Assembly (NCBI RefSeq): GCF_003313465.1
Contig: NZ_KZ845663.1
Location: 124,001 to 188,000, forward strand
Reading direction: 5' to 3'
DNA length: 64,000 bases
Source: Thermoflavimicrobium daqui
GTDB lineage: Bacteria; Bacillota; Bacilli; Thermoactinomycetales; Thermoactinomycetaceae
Shown piece by piece: positions 56,815-64,000 of this stretch (within the stretch, counting starts at the first letter, position 1; each line of letters begins with the position of its first letter). Under the pieces are notes generated by a model. It searched no databases, was not told where the DNA came from, and saw only the letters and a program-made list of their open reading frames with translations. The translations under genes and the position numbers were made by a program.

Positions 56815-57618
56815 ATGCATATTGAATATCATCAACCTGAGTCTCTCGACGAAATACAAGATTTAAGAGGTCAATATCTTCATACTCTTGTTGCGCCAAT
56901 GGATGGAATGTGGGAAAGTTCTATCATCGCTCATGCTACCTATTGGAAAATCAAATATGAAGGACATATAGCCGGATATTTTTGTATCGACTCCACAAAC
57001 TGTCTGCTACAATTTTATCTTACAGAAGCATACCAATCTTTTGCGCAAGGTATTTTTCCATTTATTTTGAAGAAAGAAGGGATCAAGCGTGCTATTGTAA
57101 GCACTCTAGAGCCTTTCTATTTATCTCTATGTCTCGATTTTCATCGAAATCTCTCTATTCATAGCTATTTATTTAGAGATTCACAAATGAGAGAGTTATC
57201 ATTTCCTCAACTCAAAGATACGATCTTTAAGCAAGCGAAAAAAGAAGAGTTAGAAGAAGTAGTTAGGTTTTATGAAGAAAATACAGAAGGGAATCAAGAC
57301 TGGATACCACCATTTGTCGAACGTTTAATTAATCAAAGTCAATTATTTGTTTTACGTGATCATCAGAAAATCTTAGGGACTGGCGAATGTATTATCAGTC
57401 AGAAACAAAAGCCTTATGCAGATCTTGGGATGATTGTTGCCAAAAACTATCGGAAGATGGGCATCGGTACCTACATTCTTATTCAGTTAAAAAACCATTG
57501 TTATAACCTAGGCTATAAGCCCATCTGCTCTTGTACTTTTGAAAATATAGCCTCAAAGAGAGCTATCGAGAAAGCTGGTTTTATCAGTCATTACCGGATA
57601 TTAAACATTACATTTTAA
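56815..57618 (+). CDS. GNAT-family N-acetyltransferase
   Basis: 267 residues with a C-terminal GNAT domain: ADLGMIVAKNYRKMGIGTYI is the acetyl-CoA pyrophosphate loop (RxxGxG/A, about residue 210), followed by FENIASKRAIEKAGF. The N-terminal half looks like a second, degenerate GNAT fold (GYFCIDSTNCLLQFYL). The substrate is unknown. The ATG at 56815, 6 bases after AAAGGG, is preferred over 56800. It is a single gene, convergent with rpmA. Confidence 0.85.
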   Translation: MHIEYHQPESLDEIQDLRGQYLHTLVAPMDGMWESSIIAHATYWKIKYEGHIAGYFCIDSTNCLLQFYLTEAYQSFAQGIFPFILKKEGIKRAIVSTLEPFYLSLCLDFHRNLSIHSYLFRDSQMRELSFPQLKDTIFKQAKKEELEEVVRFYEENTEGNQDWIPPFVERLINQSQLFVLRDHQKILGTGECIISQKQKPYADLGMIVAKNYRKMGIGTYILIQLKNHCYNLGYKPICSCTFENIASKRAIEKAGFISHYRILNITF

Positions 57619-57645
57619 GCATGCTTCATTTATCTTGAAAAATAG

Positions 57646-57682
57646 AAAAAACCGCTAGCCTTTTACTTGCTAACGGTTTTTT
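57646..57682. terminator. Bidirectional terminator between GNAT and rpmA
   Basis: AAAAACCG.TAGC pairs with GCTA.CGGTTTTTT (one mismatch). Confidence 0.85.
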
Positions 57683-57691
57683 CTTCATTCA

Positions 57692-58000
57692 TTAAGCTTG
57701 AGCTGCTGCAGCTTGTACTTGTGCTACTGGGTATACAGATACACGTTTTTTGTTACGTCCAAAACGTTCGAAACGTACAACACCGTCTACTTTTGCAAAG
57801 AGAGTATCATCTCCACCACGGCCTACTCCAGCACCTGGATGAATTTTGGTTCCACGTTGACGAACGAGAATGTTACCAGCCAATACGAATTGTCCGTCCC
57901 CACGTTTCACACCCAATCGTTTGGAGATGCTGTCACGACCGTTCTTGGTAGAACCTACTCCTTTTTTCGATGCAAAATATTGTAGATTCATTTTCAACAT
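57692..58000 (-). CDS. rpmA: 50S ribosomal protein L27
   Basis: 102 residues. It begins [23 protein letters not shown] cut in two: the N-terminal extension up to LQYF, then ASKKG, the true mature start in Firmicutes. Prp protease, encoded just upstream, removes such extensions. The core ([18 protein letters not shown]) is standard L27. The C-terminus has an Ala/Gln-rich tail. The ATG at 58000 follows AAGAGGTG. Confidence 0.97.
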   Translation of the reverse strand: MLKMNLQYFASKKGVGSTKNGRDSISKRLGVKRGDGQFVLAGNILVRQRGTKIHPGAGVGRGGDDTLFAKVDGVVRFERFGRNKKRVSVYPVAQVQAAAAQA

Positions 58001-58021
58001 AGAAATCACCTCTTTCTAAAG

Positions 58022-58360
58022 TTATTTACGCTTTTCTTTTATTTTCACAAAGTCCGGAGCTTCATCAGCCACTTGTTCAAGTGATAAAATCATCGCTTCA
58101 AGGAGCAAATGGATCTGATCAATTACTTTAGGGTCATTCACATTTGCAGGAATCTGACAATTCATCTTTCCTTCATGATCAAGATCTGAATGTACCTGTA
58201 CACCCGTCAGTTTTTCAATGGCATTAACCATGCCAATTGATATACCTGAAATCGCAGCACAAACGATATCGCGCCCTGGTTCAGCATAACCAGCATGACC
58301 CTTAATTGAGACCCGTTTCACTTGTCCTTCTTGGTCTCGCTCTATTAAGATCCTAACCAT
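58022..58360 (-). CDS. prp: Ribosomal-processing cysteine protease Prp
   Basis: 112 residues of the Prp/YsxB family, with the catalytic His and Cys in GHAGYAEPGRDIVCAAIS (His22, Cys34). It cleaves the N-terminal extension of L27 (and a phage protein in Staphylococcus) and is essential where L27 carries that extension. It lies between rplU and rpmA, its start overlapping the rplU stop. Confidence 0.95.
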   Translation of the reverse strand: MVRILIERDQEGQVKRVSIKGHAGYAEPGRDIVCAAISGISIGMVNAIEKLTGVQVHSDLDHEGKMNCQIPANVNDPKVIDQIHLLLEAMILSLEQVADEAPDFVKIKEKRK

Positions 58361-58671
58361 TAAGCCTCGATGTTTTCAATCACAACTTGAGTGAATGGCT
58401 GACGATGTCCTTGTTTTCTTTTATAGTTTTTCTTAGGTTTATATTTAAACACGACGATTTTTTTGCCACGACCGTGTTTAACTGCTTTTGCAGTGACTTT
58501 TGCACCTTCAACATATGGCTTACCTACAACGGTTTCGCCATCTTTGTTTACAAGCAACACTTTATCAAAAGTTACCGTTTCGCCTTCTTGAACATCTAGT
58601 TTTTCAATGTATAATACACTATCTTTTTCTACACGGTATTGTTTACCGCCAGTTTCTACAACTGCGTACAT
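58360..58671 (-). CDS. rplU: 50S ribosomal protein L21
   Basis: 103 residues: [18 protein letters not shown] start, [21 protein letters not shown]-like C-terminal RNA-binding segment. AGGAGG lies 7 bases before the ATG at 58671. First gene of the rplU-prp-rpmA operon, with an RNA leader and its own promoter. Confidence 0.97.
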   Translation of the reverse strand: MYAVVETGGKQYRVEKDSVLYIEKLDVQEGETVTFDKVLLVNKDGETVVGKPYVEGAKVTAKAVKHGRGKKIVVFKYKPKKNYKRKQGHRQPFTQVVIENIEA

Positions 58672-58684
58672 GAATGAACCTCCT

Positions 58685-58762
58685 CTGATTAGGACTCGCC
58701 ATATTAGGAAAGACATTTGTCTTTTAGCATCCTAATGATGAGCGGTTTTTCGCACAACGACA
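58685..58762 (-). promoter_or_regulatory. Candidate L21-type RNA leader
   Basis: The rplU leader can fold in two exclusive ways: one ATTAGGA (58736-58730) faces two TCCTAAT copies (58709-58703 and 58694-58688). A local hairpin AAAGAC-AAAT-GTCTTT sits between. The position and size fit the autogenous L21 leader known in Bacilli, but I could not match the exact consensus. Confidence 0.5.
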
Positions 58763-58768
58763 ACGTTT

Positions 58769-58798
58769 ATCTTAGCATAATCAATTCATCTCTGTCAA
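58769..58798 (-). promoter_or_regulatory. Promoter of rplU-prp-rpmA
   Basis: Minus strand TTGACA (58798-58793), 18 bases, TAAGAT (58774-58769). Confidence 0.7.
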
Positions 58799-58919
58799 TG
58801 ATTCTTCGCTGGGAATAGATAGAAATAAAACGAACCTAAAAAATATACAGCTGCTTTTTAACTTAGTCGCTATCCGTTTATTTCAATAAGCTTTATGCAT
58901 TTATACTTAACCATGTTCA

Positions 58920-59771
58920 TCAGGGATGGAGTCGTCCATAAGGATTTTGGAAGTATTGGCTAAGTATTTCCTCTTCTGGTATGAAGCTGATCGGTCTACC
59001 TACTTCATCCACTATTTCAAGAACATGATACTTTTCTTTATACCATCGATTGATAATATGTTCAAGTGGTTCATTAACCGAAACAGTCAATCTTTTGAGT
59101 GCATAGTTTGGGTGAACACCTTGATAATATCGCTCTAATAGAAAGCGAAGGAACTGAATCTTTTTATGCTTCATTTCTTTAAAATTGGCAGTAATAAGAA
59201 ATACAGAAATACATAAGAGCGGAAAATGGACAGAATGACTTAGAAAAATAGCAGACAGTAAAAGTAGCACAGACAAGATCAAACTAATTACAGTTACCCA
59301 AAACATGCATTGGCGAAAAGGGAAAAAATAGCTAAGACACGCATGCATTACACGTCCACCATCAAGAGGATAAATGGGTAGAAGATTAAATAAGGCAAGC
59401 CAAACATTTCCTTGAATAAAATATTCGGTCCAATCCTTCGTCCACAAGCCGAACTCAAAAAAGAAATAACTTACTAGAATTAACCCCAGATGATGAAATG
59501 GCCCAGCCAAAGCTACGACGATTTCCTCTTTAGCTGGTACATTTCCCCACTTATCCGTTTTGACTACTCCTCCAAAAGGTAACAGCTCAATCGAATAAAT
59601 CCGCCATTCATAAGACCATGCAGCACTAACATGACCTAATTCATGAATAATCACTAATACAAATAAAGTAATGACTTCTAAAAAATATCCTGTCCATATA
59701 GAAATACCCATCATAAACCAAAATAAAGGATGGATTTTTAACTCCATCCCTTGCCACGGATATTTACTCAA
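58920..59771 (-). CDS. spoIVFB: Stage IV sporulation intramembrane protease SpoIVFB
   Basis: 283 residues, M50/S2P family. HELGH zinc motif in VIIHELGHVSAAW (about residue 44), second metal motif LPIYPLDGGRV (about 135), then a CBS-like C-terminal domain. It cleaves pro-sigma-K in the outer forespore membrane to start late mother-cell transcription. It overlaps spoIVFA by 8 bases. Confidence 0.94.
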   Translation of the reverse strand: MSKYPWQGMELKIHPLFWFMMGISIWTGYFLEVITLFVLVIIHELGHVSAAWSYEWRIYSIELLPFGGVVKTDKWGNVPAKEEIVVALAGPFHHLGLILVSYFFFEFGLWTKDWTEYFIQGNVWLALFNLLPIYPLDGGRVMHACLSYFFPFRQCMFWVTVISLILSVLLLLSAIFLSHSVHFPLLCISVFLITANFKEMKHKKIQFLRFLLERYYQGVHPNYALKRLTVSVNEPLEHIINRWYKEKYHVLEIVDEVGRPISFIPEEEILSQYFQNPYGRLHP

Positions 59772-60510
59772 ATGGAATCACACCCATTGGCGAAATAAAT
59801 TGATCTTCTTTTTTTAAAGCAAAGTAAACCATAGGTTGTCCCTTCTTATCTCCTACCTCACCAATCAATTGCCCACTTTTCACCCAGTCTTTTTTCTTTA
59901 CTTTTACGTTTTGGACAAATCCATACCAGCTTTCATATCCTTGAGCATGTCGAATAATGACTAAATTACCTAAGTCAGGCTTTTCTCCTGCAAAAGTAAC
60001 CCATCCTTCTTCAACCGCTTTGATTTGAGATTCATGAAGAGTTTGCAGTACAGTCCCTTTTCTTTTCTGATCAAATGGTAACACCACTTTTCCTTGAACA
60101 GGAGCAGTCCACTTTAGCGAAGTAGATTGTTTGGGTTTTGATTGAAAAGCGGGTAAGATACTGGGTACTCCTCCAACCATCTTATGATACCAATCTGCCA
60201 TATTTTGAAATTGAAACTCCTTCGTCATCGAAATGCGAATCCACTCTTGTACCTTTATACCCCTATTTGTCTGAAATTGGTAGATGATATAAGTTCCCAA
60301 TAGTAGAAATACAGAAATAAGAGTTTGGATGAAAAGCTTACTCGGTTTATTTTTTTTATTTTTCTTATCCGTCCCTACTTTCCAATCCTTTTGTCCCCAT
60401 CCTTCACTTTTTAGACCAACTCCATCGTCGGCTACAGAGTACATTCCTTGTCTAATTAACTGAACTTGCTTTTGTCTTCGTTTTTTAATACTTTCTCCCC
60501 ACTCACTCAT
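59764..60510 (-). CDS. spoIVFA: Stage IV sporulation protein SpoIVFA (M23-like)
   Basis: 248 residues: a basic N-terminal cytoplasmic part, one membrane helix (LFIQTLISVFLLLGTYIIYQ, about residues 60-80), and a LytM/M23-like domain (about 150-245). The zinc ligands of active M23 enzymes are incomplete, as in known SpoIVFA. It holds SpoIVFB inactive until signalled from the forespore. GGAGGGG precedes the ATG at 60510. Confidence 0.9.
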   Translation of the reverse strand: MSEWGESIKKRRQKQVQLIRQGMYSVADDGVGLKSEGWGQKDWKVGTDKKNKKNKPSKLFIQTLISVFLLLGTYIIYQFQTNRGIKVQEWIRISMTKEFQFQNMADWYHKMVGGVPSILPAFQSKPKQSTSLKWTAPVQGKVVLPFDQKRKGTVLQTLHESQIKAVEEGWVTFAGEKPDLGNLVIIRHAQGYESWYGFVQNVKVKKKDWVKSGQLIGEVGDKKGQPMVYFALKKEDQFISPMGVIPFE

Positions 60511-60757
60511 ATCTATCCCCTCCGTCAGACAAGCTTTCTGGGAAGATAATATGATTGAAATGGTTGAATTATGAACGAAGTGATACAAAATTATAATAAA
60601 TCCCTCTATAATATTGATATAAAATCCTATTAAATACAAAAATCAAACATCAAACATCTACAACATGTTATAATTCGAGCCAAAACCTAGATCATTGCTA
60701 GACAAAGCCCTAAATCATTTTGTGTAGGATCGACTTTTTCGCCAAAACCTAAAGCGT

Positions 60758-60783
60758 GAGTGAGTGGGGAAGCGATGAGTGGC
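60758..60783 (+). repeat. Dispersed intergenic repeat, copy B
   Basis: Contains GAGTGGGGAAGCGATGAGTG. The reverse complement matches copy A (26005-26030) at 25 of 26 positions. Confidence 0.65.
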
Positions 60784-60919
60784 AAGGCAACCTCACCTAA
60801 TCCAAAGTGAAAAAAGAACCAAAAAGATGGTCAGACTTGCCTGAGGTGCAAAGCATCCCTCTCTCGTCTGACACTCGCTCTCATCTCCATAGCTAAAGGG
60901 TTTTCCCACTTGTAAAGAT

Positions 60920-60960
60920 ATAAAAGCAGCGTACCTTTGATAGTGGTACGCTGCTTTTAT
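60920..60960. terminator. Perfect bidirectional hairpin (min operon terminator)
   Basis: ATAAAAGCAGCGTACC pairs perfectly with GGTACGCTGCTTTTAT around a 9-base loop. It ends the minCD transcript on the minus strand and any plus-strand transcript from 60681. Confidence 0.85.
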
Positions 60961-60982
60961 AAATAGTCTGTCCTCTTAATTA

Positions 60983-61008
60983 GTCACTTATCGCTTCCCC
61001 ACTCATTT
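60983..61008 (-). repeat. Dispersed intergenic repeat, copy C
   Basis: Plus-strand ATCGCTTCCCCACTCA core. 22 of 26 positions match the reverse complement of copy B, with which it forms an inverted pair 200 bases apart flanking the terminator hairpin. Confidence 0.55.
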
Positions 61009-61158
61009 CCACTAGCCTCGATTCTTTCATAGAACTTCTTTAATTCTTGAGACACTCTTGTCCTTTTCTACACAAATAGTCTTTCTCAGCTTCAACTAGA
61101 AATAGCCTTGTTTTTTATCGAATTATGGAACAAGTTCTATAAAAGAAGCCATTTTATC

Positions 61159-61953
61159 TTAAACAAACCCAAGCCATTTTTTCATTTTTGACATCATATT
61201 TTGTTGCTTATCAAAGACGAGCAGTGGAACCATCTCTCCTTGGATTCTTCTGGCGATATTACGATAAGCTTTTCCGGCTGGACAGCGACTATCCCAAACA
61301 ATCGGTTCACCTGTGTGACCGGCTAGAATCACCTGCTCATCATCGGGTACAACTCCAAGCAAATCGATGGCTAAAACAGACACCACCTCATCTACATCCA
61401 TCATTCCACCTTCTTTAGTCAACTGTGTCCGTAGACGATTGATCACTAACTTGGGTGATGGTATTCGCTCTTTCTCCAACAGTCCGATTACTCGGTCTGC
61501 ATCCCGAATCGCTGCATTTTCTGGTGTAGTTACTACAATTGCTTGATCTGCTCCAGCTACCGCATTTTTAAATCCCATCTCAATACCTGCCGGACAGTCA
61601 ATAAGAACATAGTCAAATTTTTCTTTTAGCTCAGCTATTAACCAACGTAACTGGAGTGATGAAATAGAAGTTTTATCTTTTGTTTGAGCAGCAGGTAATA
61701 GATAAAGATGATCACAGCGTTTATCTTTAATAAGTGCTTGTTCCATCCGGCAAGTTTTTTCCACAACATCTACTAAATCATAAATAATCCGATTCTCTAA
61801 TCCCATGAGTACATCTAAATTACGAAGGCCAATATCTGTATCAACTAAACAAACTTTTTTTCCCGTAAGGGCCAGGGCAGTACCGAGATTGGCTGATGTA
61901 GTTGATTTACCCACACCACCTTTTCCCGAGGTAATAACGATACTCTCTCCCAT
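61159..61953 (-). CDS. minD: Septum-site determining ATPase MinD
   Basis: 264 residues. Deviant Walker A SGKGGVGKSTTSANLG (about residues 8-20), switch II DCPAGIEMG (about 118), and a C-terminal amphipathic membrane-targeting helix (MSKMKKWLGFV). With MinC it blocks division at the poles. It lies 26 bases after minC. Confidence 0.97.
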   Translation of the reverse strand: MGESIVITSGKGGVGKSTTSANLGTALALTGKKVCLVDTDIGLRNLDVLMGLENRIIYDLVDVVEKTCRMEQALIKDKRCDHLYLLPAAQTKDKTSISSLQLRWLIAELKEKFDYVLIDCPAGIEMGFKNAVAGADQAIVVTTPENAAIRDADRVIGLLEKERIPSPKLVINRLRTQLTKEGGMMDVDEVVSVLAIDLLGVVPDDEQVILAGHTGEPIVWDSRCPAGKAYRNIARRIQGEMVPLLVFDKQQNMMSKMKKWLGFV

Positions 61954-61979
61954 TGCTACCCCTCCCTTCTTTCATTGAG

Positions 61980-62651
61980 TTAAAGTCGCTGACGTCCATT
62001 TTCTTTCCATTTCATATCTGGGCGAAGCTGACTTAACGACTGAACTTGGTCTACAGCAATTTGATTATTTATTAAATATGCAAAGCGCATACCGACCTCT
62101 GATTCATCCCATTCATCAGGTGGACGGGAGATCACGTCCGTAATTCTTATTTGTGTTGGCTTAAAAATAGAAGCTGCAATAAGTGCTGTTTCATCCCCAT
62201 TACTCCCTGCATGAGCAAGACCCCTAAGTGATCCCAATACAAATATACTACCAGTTGATTGAACACAACCTCCAGGGTTAACATCTCCAAGTAACAATAA
62301 GTCGCCTTTATGTGTTAGTATCTGACCTGAACGTACAGTACCAGCTAACATTTGCACACCTGAAGTATGTAATAAATCGGAGCTTTCTTCACTTTCAAAG
62401 CCTTGAATCAACAAATTTTTCTTGGTTGCAAATAACTGACGCAGGGCTATCTCCTCTGGTTTCGTAATTTGTCTTTTTCCCAATTTTATTAAAACTTTGG
62501 TATCAGGGCCATTCCATAGCGATGAATGATTATATTCAAGTAGCTGTTTTAGCTCTTCAAGTAGTCTAGAAAAAGGGCAGGAATCATTTAAAATAAAAAG
62601 AAGGCCATCCTTTGTCCCTTTAATGGTTACCCCTGGTCTCACCTTTCCCAT
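61980..62651 (-). CDS. minC: Septum formation inhibitor MinC
   Basis: 223 residues: an N-terminal FtsZ-antagonising domain and a C-terminal beta-helix (GTVRSGQILTHKGDLLLLGD, VNPGGCVQSTGSIFVLGSLRG). Start: ATG 62651 with GGGGTGA at about 7 bases, the GTG at 62657 being a close alternative. In B. subtilis mreBCD lie just upstream. Here only a short hairpin-bearing gap separates minC from radC. Confidence 0.95.
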   Translation of the reverse strand: MGKVRPGVTIKGTKDGLLFILNDSCPFSRLLEELKQLLEYNHSSLWNGPDTKVLIKLGKRQITKPEEIALRQLFATKKNLLIQGFESEESSDLLHTSGVQMLAGTVRSGQILTHKGDLLLLGDVNPGGCVQSTGSIFVLGSLRGLAHAGSNGDETALIAASIFKPTQIRITDVISRPPDEWDESEVGMRFAYLINNQIAVDQVQSLSQLRPDMKWKENGRQRL

Positions 62652-62754
62652 TCTCACGTCACCCCGCCTCAAGTAAATGATTTCGCTATATCCCTTTATT
62701 TTCCTTCTATAACTAATTTTAGAATCTATATCCATTAAGTAAAAACGTAAACTT

Positions 62755-62789
62755 GGGCAAATTGAGACTTAAAAAGCCTAAATTTGCCC
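62755..62789. other. Hairpin in the radC-minC gap
   Basis: GGGCAAATT pairs with AATTTGCCC (9 bp, 17-base loop). There is no adjacent T-tract, so terminator function is uncertain. The 195-base gap holds no ORF. Confidence 0.4.
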
Positions 62790-62846
62790 TCCAAAGACTT
62801 TTTATATTCCTATATCCGGATTTTATTCCGATGATGCAAACATACT

Positions 62847-63533
62847 TTATATAGCGTCTAAAATGAGTCCTTTTTCTTTCATGCTAAAATAAGATTGGTC
62901 ACCAATGATTAAATGGTCGATCAGTTCTATGCCCATTAAATGACCTGCTTCTACTAACCGCTGAGTAACTTCTAAGTCTTCACGACTTGGAGTTACATCG
63001 CCACTTGGGTGATTATGTACACAGATAATTCCTGCTGAACTATAACGAATTGCTTCACGAAATACTTCACGCGGATGAACCACTGATACATTTAAACTAC
63101 CTACAAATATACATTTTTTATGAATAATCTTGTTTTTTGTATTCAAAAATAAACACAAAAAGTGTTCTTGCTCTAAATAGCGCATTTCTTCCATCACACA
63201 TTGTGCAGCATCATATGGAGAGCGAATAGTCACTCTCTCTTCAGGAACAGCACGTGAAATTCTTCTCCCTAACTCTACACCTGCAAGTAACTGAACTGCT
63301 TTTGCTGGTCCAATGCCATGAATCTGAGTCAATTCCATCAAAGATGCTTTAGTCAAACCTTTTAAACCTTCTGTTTGCGATAGGACCCTTTGTGACAGCG
63401 TAAGGACAGATTCATGTGCTGTTCCTGTTCGAAGTAAAAGTGCGATAAGCTCCGCATTCGAAAGCGCTTCCGCACCAAATTTGATTAGACGTTCTCTCGG
63501 TCTTTCCTCGACTGGAACATCTTTTATCAACAC
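62847..63533 (-). CDS. radC: JAB-domain protein RadC
   Basis: 228 residues: helix-hairpin-helix (IHGIGPAKAVQLL, about residue 70) and an Mov34/JAB-like metal-binding site with HNHPSGDVTPSRED (about 173). Its role in DNA repair or competence is unproven despite the name. It starts at a GTG 7-8 bases after GAGGGGG. It follows maf, as in Bacillus. Confidence 0.95.
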   Translation of the reverse strand: MLIKDVPVEERPRERLIKFGAEALSNAELIALLLRTGTAHESVLTLSQRVLSQTEGLKGLTKASLMELTQIHGIGPAKAVQLLAGVELGRRISRAVPEERVTIRSPYDAAQCVMEEMRYLEQEHFLCLFLNTKNKIIHKKCIFVGSLNVSVVHPREVFREAIRYSSAGIICVHNHPSGDVTPSREDLEVTQRLVEAGHLMGIELIDHLIIGDQSYFSMKEKGLILDAI

Positions 63534-63609
63534 GCGATTTCCCCCTCTGCATTCATTTTTCCAGAAAGTCCAATGTGATCAGCAGAGGAGTTTATACTTA
63601 CTTTCTGGA

Positions 63610-64000
63610 CTAAAAATCATGAAACATAAAATATCCTAGCTCTTCCATCATCTGATCAAGTAATGACAAAGACAAACCCACAACATTAAAATAGCAACCA
63701 TCCATTTTTTCGATCAATGTAGCTCCATACCCCTGAATACCATAAGCACCTGCTTTATCAAGTGGTTCCCCTGTACGAATGTACCAATCGATCTTCTTTT
63801 GTGACAAAGGCCGCATCCAGACATCTGTTTTTCGTGCTCTAGTTATTTCTCGAACAATTTTTCCTTCTTCGACCTCCACTAAAGCAATGCCACTAAATAC
63901 GTGATGGACTCTACCTTGTAACTGAGCTATCATCTGCATAGCATCTTGAACATCGGTAGGCTTTCCTAAAATCTGTTCGTCCAATACTACAACCGTATCA
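63610..64000 (-). CDS. maf: Maf-like nucleotide pyrophosphatase (5' end beyond window)
   Basis: The C-terminal 129 residues are present. The frame continues past 64000 (DTVVVLDEQILGKP at the edge carries the catalytic Asp of Maf). AYGIQGYGATLIEKMDGCYFNVVGLSL is the conserved C-terminal block. Maf hydrolyses dTTP/UTP-type nucleotides and affects septum formation. A 10-bp dyad (TCCAGAAAGT..ACTTTCTGGA, 63561-63606) lies between it and radC. Confidence 0.93.
   Translation of the reverse strand, partial: DTVVVLDEQILGKPTDVQDAMQMIAQLQGRVHHVFSGIALVEVEEGKIVREITRARKTDVWMRPLSQKKIDWYIRTGEPLDKAGAYGIQGYGATLIEKMDGCYFNVVGLSLSLLDQMMEELGYFMFHDF

Larger units (their letters stand above)
60681..60963 (+). ncRNA. 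Candidate structured RNA between spoIVFA and minD
   Basis: An extended -10 TGTTATAAT (60666-60674) heads a roughly 280-base stretch with no ORF that ends in a perfect hairpin (60920-60960). The stretch is unusually G-rich on the plus strand. It contains a GTCAGAC/GTCTGAC dyad (60829-60873), a GCCAAAACCTA direct repeat (60679 and 60741), and one copy of the dispersed repeat. AGCG(TG)AGTG at 60752-60761 can pair with CACTCGCT near 60873-60880. No -35 match was seen and no known RNA family recognised. Confidence 0.35.

Noticed and set aside
60511-61158. Insertion-sequence remnant or MITE, suggested by the inverted repeat pair B/C
   Set aside because: No target-site duplication or transposase fragment, and the element is also found singly elsewhere.

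Overview
The window is a low-GC (roughly 38-40 %, by eye) chromosomal segment of an endospore-forming Firmicute. Spo0B, SpoIVFA/SpoIVFB, SpoVB, a SafA-like LysM protein, a YsxE-like kinase-fold protein, a Spo0M-like protein and ComN place it in the Bacillales. Most of the right half keeps the Bacillus order maf-radC-minCD-spoIVFAB-rplU-prp-rpmA-spo0B-obg-pheBA-(safA, ysxE)-yebC-ruvCAB-queA-tgt-yajC-spoVB-comN-secDF-recJ-apt. Differences from Bacillus subtilis (mreBCD missing between radC and minC, secD and secF as separate genes, Spo0B with membrane segments, an hmgA gene) suggest a divergent family. A Thermoactinomycetaceae-like organism is my guess, not something the sequence proves.

Left part (1 to about 26 kb) is accessory or metabolic. 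It holds a truncated Nudix gene, the YqhH/YqhG pair, an MFS transporter, a cystine-type ABC importer with an intra-operon hairpin, a dGTPase-like HD protein and a heterodimeric multidrug ABC exporter (BmrCD-like). The exporter is preceded by a 42-codon leader ORF and an attenuator. Next come a BASS symporter, a divergent LysR/YjeH-type exporter pair, BipA, an orphan ATP-grasp enzyme, homogentisate dioxygenase with a flavin reductase-like partner and a perfect cre site, and a large beta-helix protein fused to a degenerate AAA+ domain.

Middle part (26 to 46 kb) is the housekeeping block: apt-recJ, secD-secF, comN, spoVB, yrbG, yrzE, plsC, yajC-tgt-queA-ruvBAC, followed by a candidate small RNA, a deacetylase lipoprotein, a DMT transporter, Spo0M and YebC.

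Right part (46 to 64 kb) has nadE next to a nitrilase that looks like its detached glutaminase domain, coat genes, an SGNH hydrolase-ABC operon, pheBA, a low-molecular-weight phosphatase, obg-spo0B, a GNAT gene, the ribosomal L21-Prp-L27 operon with a leader, spoIVFAB, a second candidate RNA region, minCD, radC and a truncated maf.

No rRNA, tRNA, CRISPR array, insertion sequence or prophage was seen. The strongest leads for new biology are the beta-helix/pseudo-AAA+ protein, the attenuator of the drug exporter, two intergenic RNA candidates sharing the same extended -10 sequence, and a short dispersed intergenic repeat.
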